Shown here piece after piece: positions 11,990 through 25,050 of a stretch of DNA of 64,000 bases. A program made the position numbers and the translations under genes. Position 1 is the first letter of the stretch, and each line of letters opens with the position of its first letter. The notes under the pieces were generated by a model. It was not told the DNA's origin. It worked only from the letters and a program-made list of their open reading frames with translations, and searched no databases. Source of the stretch: Trichobilharzia regenti (Eukaryota > Platyhelminthes > Trematoda > Strigeidida > Schistosomatidae); NCBI GenBank assembly GCA_944472135.2, contig OX235270.1, positions 69,701,668-69,765,667 of the forward strand, in the 5' to 3' direction.

Positions 11990-13560
11990 ATTGCTAGAAT
12001 GGTGGCCATATTGCAAACCTGACTGATGGAATTCAGTCTGAACGAAAGAAAGGACCAGACATATCACACTAGTTACTAATGTCCAATCAAAAGTGTATTG
12101 CTATTAGCAGGTTATTCTTCACTTTGTAGATTATTTTGGAGGAGGCGTTTGTTGAGATGGAATGACCAGCTTTAACAAGAAGCTTGATTATCGCACTCCT
12201 TATAGTACCACTACTAATCTTTTAAAACCATGCAGATAATGTTCTTAAACCTTTTTTGACAGGATACGCATCGGACGACCAATGTATCTGGCTTCACAGG
12301 AACAGATAAACTGACAAATGCACATAGAATTGACCCTTTTGCTTGTGCTGACCGACAGAGGACTGGAGAACACTAATCTTAACGCTTCCACGAAGAATGT
12401 TCTCCTTAAGGATGCTGATATTATTCTCTTAAGGGTATCACAGGTTTGGTCTCCCTTGATATCCAGGTTCAGGTAAAGTTTACTATTTGGAACAAGTAAT
12501 GTTTCGTTCTTCTGAACTTTTGGTTTTATATTCTTGTCGTAGATTTTGAATGAATGTTTCCCTGAGATCTAGTTCTGCTTTAAGGGATTCAGGACTGCAG
12601 ATGCACCATATCTGAGGTGCAGTGAATTTAATTGGATTTAGTTTTCGTTTATTTTTGATTATTTTTGATTTACAGCTTGGTTCCACACTGTATTTTCGGT
12701 ACAAGTATGGAATTTTCAGCATGGATATCGGTAGCCCAAATTTTGCAGGCCGACCATAGATATCAGGTGTGCGTCGGTGCGGGCTCGAAACCCGGACCAT
12801 GTGCATGGTCGGCGAGAGTCCTAACCACTGTGCCACCGACACAGGCACCCTACTGTAGAAACTTGTAATCTTACCGTTCCAAGAAAGGGAACTTTGGATT
12901 CGTTTGCCAGAATGAAATGTACTGACTCATGGCAGTTTTTAAATATCTGCGGCAATTGATTTGGAGTCCTAAATGATGAAAATTCCATCTACGCACCCTT
13001 TGTACGGCTGCAAATTGTCAATGGTCAAATTTAGTGGACAGTTCTAGAGGCTGGCTATAAAACGATCTGCTAGTGATGGACCAAAGGGAGATCCGCCTGC
13101 AATACCGTTTTTCTTCTGCACATGGTTTCAGTGAAAGTGAATTATGCATTGAGAGTCCACCTCAACAGCAGTTACATATAAATCAGGTTGTACAGCTAGA
13201 GAAAATGAATTCGCTGAACTACGTGTTTTGTTTTCATTAGTGTCTCGATGGAGATTACTTGTGGACTACAAAAAAAAATTTTGCATAACTAAAATCGGCA
13301 TATCAGAATAAACTAAGTTTACGGTGCCGATTACAATGTCTCACTCAGCAACCTCAGGGAAACTATCCAAAACTTTCTGCTAAATGTAGACAGGACGACA
13401 GTTCGTGTGTAGGTGGCACGATTAAAGTGGGACAGAAGGCCAAAGATATTTATAACACGCCTAGAAAGCACCGGAATAGGATTATTTTTGCCTTCCTTGG
13501 TTTCTCTTCCGTTCACTGGAGACGAGTTTTGAGGAAGCAACTACTCTTAAATCTTCCACC
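11990..13560 (-). pseudogene. Decayed Penelope-like element: RT and GIY-YIG endonuclease, split by a SINE
   Basis: On the minus strand, 13120-13035 encodes GIAGGSPFGPSLADRFIASL, the RT motif that in PLEs reads as a GSPLGP-type turn followed by LAD. Next comes YKGCVDGIFII near 12985-12960, a damaged version of the YVDD catalytic box, and then SVHFILANESKVPFL-like sequence at 12920-12880. A family B SINE sits at 12655-12848. The linker resumes at 12640 and leads to CEARYIGRPMRI near 12300-12260, which is the YIG part of a GIY-YIG nuclease. Stops and frame changes occur in both halves. PLEs pair this RT with this nuclease and no LTR-class integrase. The fragment ends near 11990; a similar end piece occurs at 63.4 kb on the other strand. 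Confidence 0.8.
12650..12848 (-). repeat. tRNA-derived SINE, family B, inserted in the PLE
   Basis: Read on the minus strand: tRNA-like head with A-box-like ggcacagtggttagg, the catgcacatgg palindrome, and B-box-like gggttcgagcc. It is followed by the family B body (acctgatatctatggtcgg, ggctaccgatatccatgctg) and an A-rich tail made of AAAAATAATC-like units. The PLE reading frame on each side shows that the SINE arrived second. Confidence 0.85.
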
Positions 13561-14180
13561 TTAGAAGCTTAAACTTACAACTGTTTTACTTTGTCCACTA
13601 AAATGTGAAACGTGAAGTATCAGAGAATGCAAAGTGACTCAGGAATTCAAATTTGCTCGTTTAGATTTTACTTACAGTTAAATTAATCAGCTTTATCACA
13701 CTTTTCATTTGAAATTGCATGAAGAAACAATTCCAAACTTGTTCATCTTTTTTCCTCTATTTTCAATCTTGTTAGAATGGAAAGTCCCATGGTGTTTTCT
13801 TAATTAGAAAAAATTACAAATATTTGTGATTGCGAGGTCAATTCCAGCTTACTTTGGAGTTAAGTCTAGTTTTTAAAAAACATCTGATACCAACAAGATC
13901 AATACAGTGATTGACTAAAAATACACATTCATTGGTTAAATAGTGTTAGTACGAACAGTAAATGAGTGTCACATTAGACACTAAGTATTTGGGTAAAAAT
14001 TATTGGTTGCTAAATGACTTACTACCAGCCTGACTCAGTAACAACGTGTTTTCCAACTACTTGCGTCTGCTACATAAATACTTCTAATTCTTAACAAAAC
14101 GGAACAGAAAATTTATAGAACGGAAGGGGATCGTAAAATAGCACAAATTTACTGTTTAAGCGAAATTTTTTAGAGTTTAT
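13561..14180. other. No gene recognised
   Basis: AT-rich spacer between the PLE remnant and an RTE remnant. Confidence 0.45.
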
Positions 14181-14184
14181 TTAT

Positions 14185-15030
14185 TGAAACAGTCGACAAG
14201 AAAGGAATACGCAAGAACGACAAGAAGATTCTAGAAGATCTGGGTCCCGCGGATAACTGGTGTCTAATGTCACACAAACTAGAAGACTTACAGGTGAAAA
14301 CCAACGAGTTGTCAGAAGAGGTAGGTAGAGAAGACAGAACTTCATTTGAACACAGAGAAGACGGAAGTGATGAAAATAACCAGCCAACAACAACAACAAC
14401 AAAAAAAAACACCTGACACTATCAACAGAAGAAATTTGAAAGAGGTCACCTCCTTCACTGATCTAGACAATATTAGTTCAACTGCAGACAAACAGCACGG
14501 ATGAGGACATTGAAACCAGAATTGGAAAGGCAAGACAGACCTCCATCACTCTGAAGTCGTTTTGGAAATCAGCTGTATGTAGCATAAAGAGCTAAATTCC
14601 CATCTTCAACACCGATGTTTGTCCAGTGACTTCTTCATGAACTTGGCGCGTCACGAAAGGCATTTTGAACAGGCTGATGAAATTCGAACTTTCATCAAAA
14701 TGTGCCTTCGCCTCATATTAGAGATCGGCTGGCCATTCAAAAGCATTAGCAACAAGAATGTAGGAGGACATACCAACCAAGAACTTACTACTTGGAGGAA
14801 TGTGTAGAATAAAATGGCTTACACAGGGGACTGTTATAGGACATCTCACACCAGGGTATCACTCAAGTGTAACGACGAGTAGGGAGTTCAATGGTGACAT
14901 GCAAGACATCGCACAAGGGGCCATCTAAAGGGGATGAAAGAGAATAGGCCAAAATGTAGGTGCGCTGCTGAATCCTTATGTCTCACTCGGAACCCAAGAG
15001 AACAATAATGATACGAGTGGCTGTATCAAC
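14185..15030 (+). pseudogene. Decayed RTE-clade retrotransposon, 3' third
   Basis: Homologous to the end of the RTE copy at 31.3-34.5 kb, from just before the FADD region to the tail. Visible landmarks are MSHKLEDLQVKTNEL near 14270-14310, the CAA repeat (Gln run) near 14385-14402, and NPREQ-like sequence ending in caataatgata near 15000-15020. The catalytic FADD is altered and the frame is broken repeatedly. Its first 430 bases are nearly the same as 25880-26300, closer to that copy than to the intact one. The two therefore belong to one subfamily or derive from a segmental duplication. Confidence 0.85.
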
Positions 15031-15059
15031 TGCATATTTCATTTTATTTTTTTTCATTA

Positions 15060-15236
15060 TCTCTTGACTCCACACAGTATTTTCGGTTCAAGTATGGAAT
15101 TTTCAGCATGTGATATCGGCAGCCCAAAGTTTGCAGGCCGACCATTGATATCAAGGGTGCGTCGGCAGGGGATCGAACCCCGGAAGATGTGCATGGTTGG
15201 CGACAGTACTAACCGCTGTGCCATATATCTGCCATA
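15060..15236 (-). repeat. tRNA-derived SINE, family B
   Basis: Minus-strand copy with degraded A-box, B-box-like gggttcgatcc, the family B body and a 3' end gtgtggagtcaag before an A-rich tail. It lies directly downstream of the RTE remnant, as SINEs using an RTE-type enzyme may cluster. Confidence 0.8.
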
Positions 15237-17376
15237 TATATGATATCATAAAAGTCACTCAATAAATAGAAAAGCTTGAAAATGGCTAACAATGCAACTT
15301 AGCTGCCATCTTATTCAATGGATAAATAGAATCAGAAGCTATTAATAAAATTTAAAATAATCATACGATGTGTTTTAAGTAACACTGTCTTGTTACAATA
15401 ACAATGTGGGTTAGTAAGCGTATGAAATATTTCTTTTTACAATTCCACTTGCATTATCGCATGACTGCTATCTAATGACTCGTTTAACAAGAATTCACTT
15501 TGTTTAACATATTCCATAGTATTATGTCTACAGCTTGGATTTAAAATATTGATCGTTCACGTGATTTTAGATCAGAACTCGTGCTTTTTTGAAATCCAAT
15601 ATGTGATATATATATATATATATTTCTGAAGCACAAAAATGAACACTATGGCGTTAGATTAGTATCAAAACTGAATTCCAACGAGGCAAAGGCCTTAAAA
15701 AGTGTAACTTGTCACTGGCCACCTAATTCTGTCAATATTCACTAAGATGTGTGATAGGAGAGTGTTGCTCCAAAATCGAAATAAGGCTTAATAAATGTTT
15801 ATAGGTTAGATGAGTGTCATTGTGGATTGAAAGTGGAAGGTACAGTTTTTCGTATCAACGTATCAACAGATAATCACCATTATCACATAACAATATTCAA
15901 ACAATGAAAAGTTTATCGCAGTGCAAAGAGAAACTAGTAAAGGAAATTTAATCTAAATCTCATCAAGATTTGGCCAGACAATTCCATAATAATTGGGTGC
16001 CGAGTGAAAGGTAGACATGTGGAAAAATCATATTAATATAAATCTCAGAGAAGTTTAAATATTTCCAACATTTCACTCGACAAAGTGATCCAGACTCTTT
16101 CAGGGAAAAAAATGAAATTAAAATAACACTCAGGTGTATGTGAAAGAGGACACATTTTGCCTTAGACAAGAGTTTCAAAGACAGGATGTGTCCTTTAATA
16201 TTTATACATTTGTTGTTTGATTCCAGTCATTTCCTCGAAGAAGTACAGTACAGTATGCCCAAACAAAGCGTTTGAATTACTCATTTCATTTTTGCTTAGA
16301 TCTATTCAAATATATTTTTTACATATGGTAAATGAAATGTTAAATACCAACCATGAAACATGATGAAATACTACACATCTTATAATAATATAAAAACCCC
16401 TACATGTATAGGCTGATACATCATTTCATTGGCGAAGTCTTCACAAATAAAAATAATTGCTTCAAGTAGGTATTTCGAAGAGAAACATTTTTATGCGCTT
16501 TTGAATGTTTCTTCAATGATGGGTGAAATATGTTTTTGTAGTTGTCAGACTTTTCAGTAGTACAAATCTCTTTTGCTAGTGTCACATGGAACATTAATTA
16601 AAATGAGAACTATCATCCATCAAAAGCATGATATATGTGAGGGAAACATTTTGAACGCCTAATAAATACGGTGGTTGGTTGTATCGAAGTAAAGAAATGT
16701 TTTCCGAATGTCTTCATTTTTTCCCTGGACTTTAACCAAAGCACTGTTTACCTTTTGTACAAACCATGTTGTCGGTTTATTCAAATGCTGAAAATTCGAC
16801 TAGTATGAAAACTAGCCATTCTTAAAGAAATGAGTCCCCAGGTAGGTCGCCTCTAAAATGATTCTACAGATGTTTCTTCATGGTTTAATACTGTTCAACA
16901 TCTCTTTCTCACTAATTTGCTAGATAATGAGGCTTTGATATAAAAGTAAGAGTTTTTTATTGTTCAGCAAATACATCCGTATCCCATTGACCGTAATGCC
17001 TATGTTAACTGATTCTCAGAGTCATCAGACTCCGACGCAGTGAATAATGATATTCCATCCATGACGTGATGATGCAGAAGTGGAACACTGCTGAGAACAT
17101 GGGTCAGCACTGTTGTAGTGACTGAAACTTGTATTAAATAGCTGTTCGCCTTTCATTGTTTTCTTTACGTTTCTGAGTGATATCAGTTAGTAATGAAATA
17201 TACCCTGTTACCTTAAGGCCTACGGCATCAAAATAAAAGCCTTATTTACATAAAAGGTGAACAAAGCTCTGAAAAAGTCGAGTAGTGTTTTCATTATATA
17301 ATATTCTTAAGTATCATTCTTACTCGTGAATTAATTGAAATATATGATAGAGAAGATTTGTAGCTCAGGTGGATAA
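15237..17376. other. No gene recognised
   Basis: AT-rich DNA with an AT microsatellite at 15606-15623. The ORF at 16178-15963 (minus) lacks recognisable features. Confidence 0.45.
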
Positions 17377-17770
17377 TTTTGATGTGGTTTTGTTCTCTGA
17401 GCTGGATAGTGCGTCGGTGGCACAGTGGTTAGGACTCTCGCCGACCATGCACATGGTCCGGGGTTCGAGCCCACGCCGACGCACACCTGATATCTATGGT
17501 CGGCCTGCGAATTTTGGGCTACCGATATCCACGCTGAAAATTCCCCACTTGTACCAAAAATACGGTGTGGAATCAAGCTGTAATCAAAAACAAAAATAAA
17601 AAATAAAATAAAAAAATAAAATAGTTAGTTTGCGAAGCTTTCATCACCTTACTGGGTGACATCTTCAGCGCATACTTCAAATTGAAGTATGCGCTGAAGA
17701 TGTCACCCAGTAAGGTGATGAAAGCTTCGCAAACTAACTATCCAGCTCAGAGAACAAAACCACATCATAA
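17377..17770. repeat. Near-perfect palindrome interrupted by a SINE
   Basis: The two halves meet at a single unpaired base (17681). Positions 17621-17680 are the reverse complement of 17682-17741. The pairing continues from 17408 back to about 17377 against 17742-17770 (ctgagctggatag against ctatccagctcag) once the SINE at 17409-17620 is removed. It resembles the inverted terminal repeats of the PLEs in this window, without an ORF between them. Confidence 0.9.
17409..17620 (+). repeat. tRNA-derived SINE, family B, best copy
   Basis: The clearest family B copy. The head has A-box-like gtggcacagtggttagg and B-box-like gggttcgagcc. The body includes acacctgatatctatggtcg and ggctaccgatatccacgctg, then gtgtggaatcaagctgtaat and a tail of AAAAATAAAAT units. 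The intact right arm of the palindrome gives the empty site, so both ends are defined to within a few bases. The direct repeat at the ends appears to be only about three bases (TAG). Confidence 0.9.
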
Positions 17771-20279
17771 TTGAAATATGTTTTATTAGATTTGTGAAGA
17801 TATTAGTACTTCTGATTTCAAGTAACTTCCATCATGCAGAATACCGGTCATAAGCCAATTTACCCTCTGCGGTACTCTTTAAATCACATCTAATTTGGAA
17901 GTCAAACGCGGAGATTGAAGTTTTCACTTACGAAGTGATGAGTAGCTCGTGTAATTTACTTCAACGGGAAATTATTCAAATTTGTGTTTCGGTAATGATG
18001 GTGTTGAACAACTGTGCAGCGTAAAATCCGAGTTGCTTATATTCTACACAGGTTGACAACATTCGCATAGAGCCGAATTATTCCCTGGTGTATAGGATTC
18101 GTTTCTCTCTGATGTCATGCTCAAACACCACGTCATTTAATATCATCAAAGTAATTCTCTGATATCTGATCCTATCTTTACTAAACCGCCTAACTATTAA
18201 ACATGAAACACAATCAAGGCATATGAGAAATAACCAAACATGTCTTGAAAACGAATAGAATCACTTAATCACGAAGAAAGTAAACACGTAGGTGAGCACA
18301 ACTCGTAACTAAGCGCTAAATTGTCGACACTCTGAGAGCAACTGAAGCCATTACAAGATAAATTAATTTCATGAGCAATTTGAACTATGAGTATATTTAT
18401 AAAGCTAAATAATTTCACAGTACAGTCTAGCAAGCATCTTTCTCATGTTCGCTTCACCGTGTCAATTAAAAGTTAGGCAGTTACGATTTAATCACTTGAT
18501 AAAAGCCATAATAGATATCTGCTACCAGGTAATGTGACAAAAGTTACTCACTAGCTCAGTCACCTGCATGATCGAATATAGCGCCATAAGAAAAATTTTT
18601 CTGTCCGAATGTAAGAGTAATGTTTTTTTGTCTTCCTGAGTTCCGTTTGTGGTATCAAGCAGACCACACATTTTATTAAGAATAATTTCATTACTGAAGA
18701 AAAACATAGTGCGGATTTATTACCACGGACTGTGTTATTAGCAAATGCTGAATTTAGATCGACACAATTTTTCTGCTAATTTAGAAACTTTTGTTCTTTT
18801 TAGTAGTTCATTTCTAAATACTGGATTATCTTCACAGCACATTCTATTCAGCTTCTAAAATGGTCACCGTTCGTGTTGTTTCTCCCACCTGTTTATCATA
18901 TGACTTGGAAATTTGTTGCCGATCCTCGTAATTTAAACAGAATTATTGTGCTACTGTTTGCGCCTATAAGTAGTTCGTATTTTTTCACAAAATATCTTAA
19001 CGTTAACTTATTCTGAGTAGTCATTAAGATGGGTCGTGAAAAATGAAGAAACTATCAGAAAATAAATTTCATCATCTAAATACAGAAACTTTTCCCGTTC
19101 TAAAATGAGAAGTACTGTGATATAAGGCGGTCTGGAACAAAAAGTCACAAGAATAAAATAGATACTTTTTGATGTACAATGTGCTAATTTATTTGAGGGA
19201 TTTATTATACCGTAGCAACCAACAAAAATCAAAAAAAGAAGCACGAAATAACCAGCTTAAGAAGAAGTACTTATGAATAGTGGAGAACAGTTAGGAATGT
19301 AGCATATAATGTATGCAGATTACGGCTCCTAAATCGGAGGTTGCGTGATACGTGTGAAGCATTACGGAAATCAGATGTACTCAAGAAGAGAGTTGAAAGA
19401 AGGACCCATTGAATGTCACATGATAGATGAACATAGTAATCGAAGTCAAATTTTAAAAGAGTAACTAAGGTCAGTAGTACTAGCTTTACTAATGCGAGGC
19501 AAAGATCAGGACCGAATGTCTGGTTAAAGCAAAGATAAGAGTATATGAATCATCTTCCTTTGTGTGTGATCCTAGATTTGCCATTTAGATGAATAAGACC
19601 GGGTTAATTACCTTGAAACATCCATTTAATATGATGTATGCATGAAGGTGATATATCTGCATCACCCATCTATTAAATAAAGAAGGAAGTTTAAAGCAAT
19701 TAATGTCCAGTCTCAGATAGCTGTAAGATATCTCCTCTACATATCTTATCCTGTTCTCCTTGATAATACTGTGTTCCATAGTCACTGATAAATCGCAATA
19801 TGAAACAGAGCAGCTGTTCAGTTCATAAAGTTTCTCAGTGAAAATCATTTTGCATGGGGGAGGGTCTAAATAAATCTGAAGTCACCGACCAAATGATTCA
19901 CATTAACCCCAATCTATACTAAGGTAATTCACAAATAAGTGAGCAGTATTTGTTGAACGACATTAGAATAGCGACAGCATTTAGGACATGAGCCTTCGAG
20001 TCACACACCTGGTCACTTAAAACACTGATATTTTTAAAGACTTGATTATGCATTGTCAAACAATCCAAGGTTATGCAAATCAGGCTACGTATTTTACTCT
20101 AATTCTCTGGTGACTGATAACTTGATTCTGATCGGCCTTCAAACTAATCAAAGTTTTAAAATCATCTCGTAGGTTCTAACCTTTGTTGCTCAAAGTGATA
20201 AATCTAACATTTCTAATAATGATCTAAACAAAACAACTTATTTTTAAAAGTTTATTTCAAAGTCAAGTCATATTTAAAT

Positions 20280-20337
<58 letters not shown>

Positions 20338-23300
20338 GATGTGCACATAAGAGACAAATCAAAACAAGTACGACTGTTTTCACCTATCTTGTTTATACAA
20401 ACAGATTCATTTACGTCTGAGAATGCTATTCTATTTCAGTGATGTAAACTGATGACTCATCGTCTATATATTAATCCAGTCAACTAAAACGGTAAACTAC
20501 CTTTAATGTTTGGTATTTTAATTTCTGTTGGTCTGACTACTTTTCGAGTTTTTTATACGAAATTTGTTGTGCGGGACATTATATTTCAATGTGTACAGTA
20601 GTGCAAATAAGCTGAAAGGTAGAACACATATAGATGGTATGTTAGCAAAACTATGGTTGAGGATTTTGACATAACTGTGTCGATTTCAGATCCTGATAAA
20701 ACATAATGTAATAATAAATCATCTAATGCATTATTCTTTGTAAAAGCTGTACCATTGGTAGGTAAGGGCTGCACACATAGTAATAGATGAGAAGTCAAAC
20801 AACTGAATATACTACATTCACCTTATTATCCTACACAAAATATTAAATACTCTCCTGATTTCATTTAATGCTGACGAGTTTACTTAGACCACTTCTCTGT
20901 GCGTGAGTTGCATCAATCCGTAATGAGTTCATTTGAAGTATTGCCACACAGAAGTTAACATCGATCGGTTAATACAGTCCTTTAAATGTTGCAAAGCTTA
21001 CTGGTCTTCTGAATACGCCGTACAAATTTGAGAATGTGTCTTCACTGATAGGAGGAATGACATACTAGCCATTAGTATGGAGTTCAAACTCATAACAGCC
21101 ACCTATTTCGAGAATAACCATATTAGTCAAGAACAGTCAAGTGTGTGGTGATGAAGCCCTCGACTGGTTGAACCAGTGACACACATCAGTGAGAGGACAA
21201 CAGGAAATGCGTCTAGTAAATACTCTTACCCAAATCAGGGACATACTTGTGGTTGATGCAGTAAATTTACTAAATAAGGATGAGTAAAATGTTAATTCAG
21301 GAAGTTGTCAGTGACAAAAACTAAAGTTAATGAATATTACTGACTTACCAGTTGCTTTGCCTTAAGGTAGTTGTGCATCGTATAGTGAACAAGTCAGCCT
21401 GGAAAACAATTAATCAGCACGATATTTCCAACTTGGTATTTTTCATAAAACACAAAAATACGTAGAGTGATTGGGCTCCAACGAGTAAGTTATGTTATGT
21501 TCTTAATCCCTTCTCTTCATTCTGGGTAAATTCCACAAGTAAAGTGAGCAACCTGGCCCTCAAGCTTATCAGTTAAGCATCGAAGTGTAGTTCAATTTGT
21601 TAGGGATTAAATGCGATCGGCAAAAAGTTCTACGCATAGGTTTTGTGCTTGCTATTACCCTTCTAGGATCTTAATCAGTACCGACTACTACTGCAGTAAG
21701 ACATTTTGATCACTGAGATGTTCGGACTTATGACTGACCATTTGTAGAACTTGTTATGCATATATTAGGACAAAATAACCTGAGTCACAGAGGGTTTTGC
21801 AGTAATATCAGATGCACTATTTGACTAATATTTCTCAGTTTTGGACTTGTTCTATGTAATAATTCTCTCAAACCCATATATGTTTGGTCATTCCAGTAAT
21901 CATTCAATAGGATTCATCAAAATTTAAATGATCAAAACTGATAATACTGCTGAAATTACTATGCGTTCTGGTGCATAATTCAGTTACACTCTGAAATGGT
22001 TTCGTTTCATTTGGCTTAAGGTTAATAATAATAGCAGCTTCATCCTGAACCGTGTCTATATAATGTACAGAATTTTCGACGGCATTTACCTAATAATAGT
22101 TTCTCTTTGTTCGGAGTCTTCAAGCAACGAAGTAGTTGACAGCAAGTCGCATAACACAAGGCTCCGTTATTTGAAATGCAAACTGAACGTTTGTGATAAT
22201 TCTTCCTTGTCCCCTTTAAGAAATGCTTGACATTTGTTTGAAAGGCAGCTAAAATAAGACAGGCTCACAGTTTGAGACCCAAGGACGTAACCGAATAATT
22301 GTTGACTGCAGGTAGTTAGATTCATTTCTAAGACAATCGCGGTTTCTGTTGGAAATTTCCGGAACATTAACCGCATTTTTTCGGATACATTTTCATTCAT
22401 GATTTTGCGTTTTCTCAAGTTTAGTAGAAATGTGCCAACTAGCAATTGTAGACATTTTGCTGGAGTAAAAATACTCCATTAGCGGACATGTTTTAATAGA
22501 TTAAAACAAATTGCACGAGTGGAATTACATGAAATATGATTATGAAGTTTTTCGGTAGTCTAAGTTTAAGGAAGACACCGAAAGTAATAAGAGATAGAAG
22601 TAATCATTTAGATAGTTCTATGTGACCATTCCGAGTCAGAATTGTTTGCGGACATTGAAGAAGTTACACATCTTTCAATAAGATGTCGTCTCATATCAAC
22701 ATCAGTTAGTGCGAAGTTTAAGACAAGGGAACAATAAACAGCTGATTTGTCCTACTTGATGATTCTTCACCAATGGCCCCATCGAGGATCGAAATCTCAA
22801 ACTTCAGCATGTGAGGTGAGCACATCACCAATCAATCAATGAGTTGAAATGCAATGCCTAAGGAACTTTTACCTGTATCACTTTACAAAACCATGATACA
22901 GCCATAAAAATTGTCGCAATGTATCTATCCCCATAAGTAAAGTGATGCACTACACCCAATAATTGTATTTCTCTCGAAAACGTATTGGTTATTCAGAAGC
23001 AGAAAACAAAACAGGATGAGGACTGATTCGACCATGAATGACTGGCTTACATATCATCATTTAAGCTAGCAGTGTACATTTTTTGTATTTAGCAGTATGG
23101 TAGATATTCAATTGGAACAATAGAAGGGGACACGACGACTGGTTTATCAAAATTTGTGATTCACTTGTCATGTAGTCTATTCCATCCTTTATTCTGATAT
23201 GAAAAACATTTTTAATTACTGGAAACTTAAAAGTCTCTATTATCAGTGCACATTAGTGGCGCATTTCTAAAGGTTGGGGGAAGCACTAGCCTTGGGTAGC

Positions 23301-24132
23301 CTGAATAGTATTTGTTTGGACTTATGATTTTGTCTCCGTGTTCTGAAACTACACTGCTAGTTCTACAACAAGGCAGAAACCATACATACTCTTACTTATA
23401 GCTGTCTTGGTTGCTGGTTTTGTTCCATGGTCACGTGCAGAGCCATCATAGTCAGGTGACATATCAGTCACAGTTTATAAGAGCTGTTGAGAGATGGGGA
23501 CTGGCTGAATCACTGTTTCACTCTTAACTTTCTTAATAATAAACTAGATTTGAAATCATGGTTTCCGGGGACCATACATGGTATGATTTCCCTTTTTTAA
23601 AAATCCTAACTAGGGTTTCTCAGTCTTCTACTATTTCAAGATGTTATGGCTGGACTACTCTTCAGTTTTGATTTCTAAGCTGTATCAAATTTTCTTTAAT
23701 CTTTATTGAATGTCATCTGACTCATTAGCAGTTACCGACATCGGTGTATGATTTGGTTTGACTAGTAAAGAACTTACGACTTCCACCTGAGTTATGATTC
23801 CCATGACTGTTTGTACTTCAACGAATCCTTTTACATATTTGTTTGGAGAGTGCTTCAATTAAGGCTATAAACAGATGTTTTAATATAAAGCTGACTTCAG
23901 ACATCACTAAAAACTGAAGACAGCCGTCAACAGCTTGCTGGGAATCAGTTTGTGGGTATTCTACAATGAGTTATTATTATTATTGTTTAATCAGACGCCA
24001 GTCAATTAACTGCTACGAGAAGGCTTAGGTTTGCTTCATTTGATTTCCACACCTGTTTAGTTTACAATTCATTGAATAATAATTAGCGCACTGTTATTGT
24101 TAGGCGAAATCCAACTTTTGATTTCCCTCCTA

Positions 24133-24133
<1 letters not shown>
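17771..24133. other. Long stretch with no gene recognised
   Basis: About 6.4 kb of AT-rich DNA. It holds an AT microsatellite (20281-20332). The longest ORFs, such as 22445-22167 (minus, 92 aa), have no motif I recognise. This may be intergenic or intronic. Confidence 0.4.
20281..20332. repeat. (AT)n microsatellite
   Basis: About 26 uninterrupted AT units. Comparable tracts lie at 24135-24185, 29740-29775, 40268-40287, 46105-46125, 48719-48747, 58217-58255, 59417-59459 and 61477-61497. Confidence 0.97.

Positions 24134-24134
<1 letters not shown>

Positions 24135-24185
<51 letters not shown>
24135..24185. repeat. (AT)n microsatellite
   Basis: Uninterrupted AT tract. ORFs reading through it as Ile-Tyr runs on both strands are artefacts of the repeat. 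Confidence 0.97.
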
Positions 24186-24187
<2 letters not shown>

Positions 24188-24219
24188 ACTTCACAGAAAG
24201 GATAACTAGATATTGTACA

Positions 24220-24377
24220 ATGCCAGGCAAACAAACAAAATGTATGTATTCAGTTGTAACCTGCACAAACATACATAAATGTAATACTTCTTTTTTTAAG
24301 TTTGAAGAAGTTTCAGCGCTAAATAGCAAAGTAAAGCAGCAACAACAGCAGTTTGACGGACAGAATAAAAGCCATAC
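24220..24377 (+). CDS. Tentative first coding exon of a small two-exon gene
   Basis: Starts at an ATG (MPGKQTKCMYS) and reads 52 codons plus two bases to 24377. It ends at a textbook splice donor, gtaagtaag. The peptide has a short Gln run near residues 40-44 and several Cys residues. I do not recognise it. A possible upstream acceptor, ttgacttcacag, ends at 24196, so an upstream exon is also possible. The partial codon AC fits the acceptor of the candidate exon at 27984, giving a 121-residue product. The supporting evidence is splice-site quality and phase only; no homology is seen. Confidence 0.33.
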
Positions 24378-24684
24378 GTAAGTAAGAAAGAGAAAATAAA
24401 GTGAAGTGTTTGCCAAAATGATTCATATATTTCATCTCTTTGGATATAAAAATATATGGTATATATATTTTATGATGCAAAGCCAGATTAGAGCGAAAAA
24501 GTGAAGAAATAAAGCGATTTGTTTTGTTGCATTTTTATTTTTCTTTAAATTGATAAACATTGAATAACCGTATTTTTCACAATTTCTCGAAAGGTTTGTT
24601 TGTAGGGGTTCTGATATGTTTCAGGCTTCATCAGAAAATGAAAGGATTGCAGTCAGAAAAACCATGGGAAATCAGGGAGGTTGA

Positions 24685-25050
24685 GACTCGTAGGTAGTAT
24701 GAACCTACCGGGGGTTGGAATCCAGGTTCTTCTGGTTATATGGCAGGTTCGTAGACAATTCAGCCACTGGGATCATGTTCATTGGCCCATGAATTCTAAC
24801 TCCTACCAATTTATGATTTCAGCGCAACCACCAGCCAGAGTGATCGGCAAGTATTTGTCCTAACTTGCGGCCGGATGGACTGCGCCTGTCACGACTTTTC
24901 ACTAGAACTCCAGGCAACTTCGTCCTGAGACCAGTTACTAGTGAGTATCAGATTAAATTTAAAGAGGCAATCTGTAGGCATTTGATTCTTCACAAGTTTG
25001 ACCACGGATTGATGTCAGTTAGAGAACCATTGAAAGCCAGGAAGCGTTAG
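24685..25050 (-). repeat. Degenerate family C repeat
   Basis: Minus-strand copy. The tRNA-like part lies at about 24690-24790 (ggttggaatccagg reads as a B-box on the other strand). The sequences near 24890-25040 (ctagaactccaggcaac, tttgaccacggattgatgtcag) match parts of the family C copies at 43.1, 48.2 and 61.2 kb, though rearranged. No hammerhead core is visible. Confidence 0.6.

Noticed and set aside
22167..22445. 92-codon ORF on the minus strand
   Set aside because: No recognisable motif and no supporting signals.
22780..22840. Possible tRNA-like sequence (gaggatcgaaatctc)
   Set aside because: Too short and diverged to assign to any of the repeat families.
24069..24416. Long ORFs on both strands through the AT tract
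   Set aside because: The minus ORF consists largely of Ile-Tyr from the microsatellite; only the part after the tract on the plus strand has splice support.
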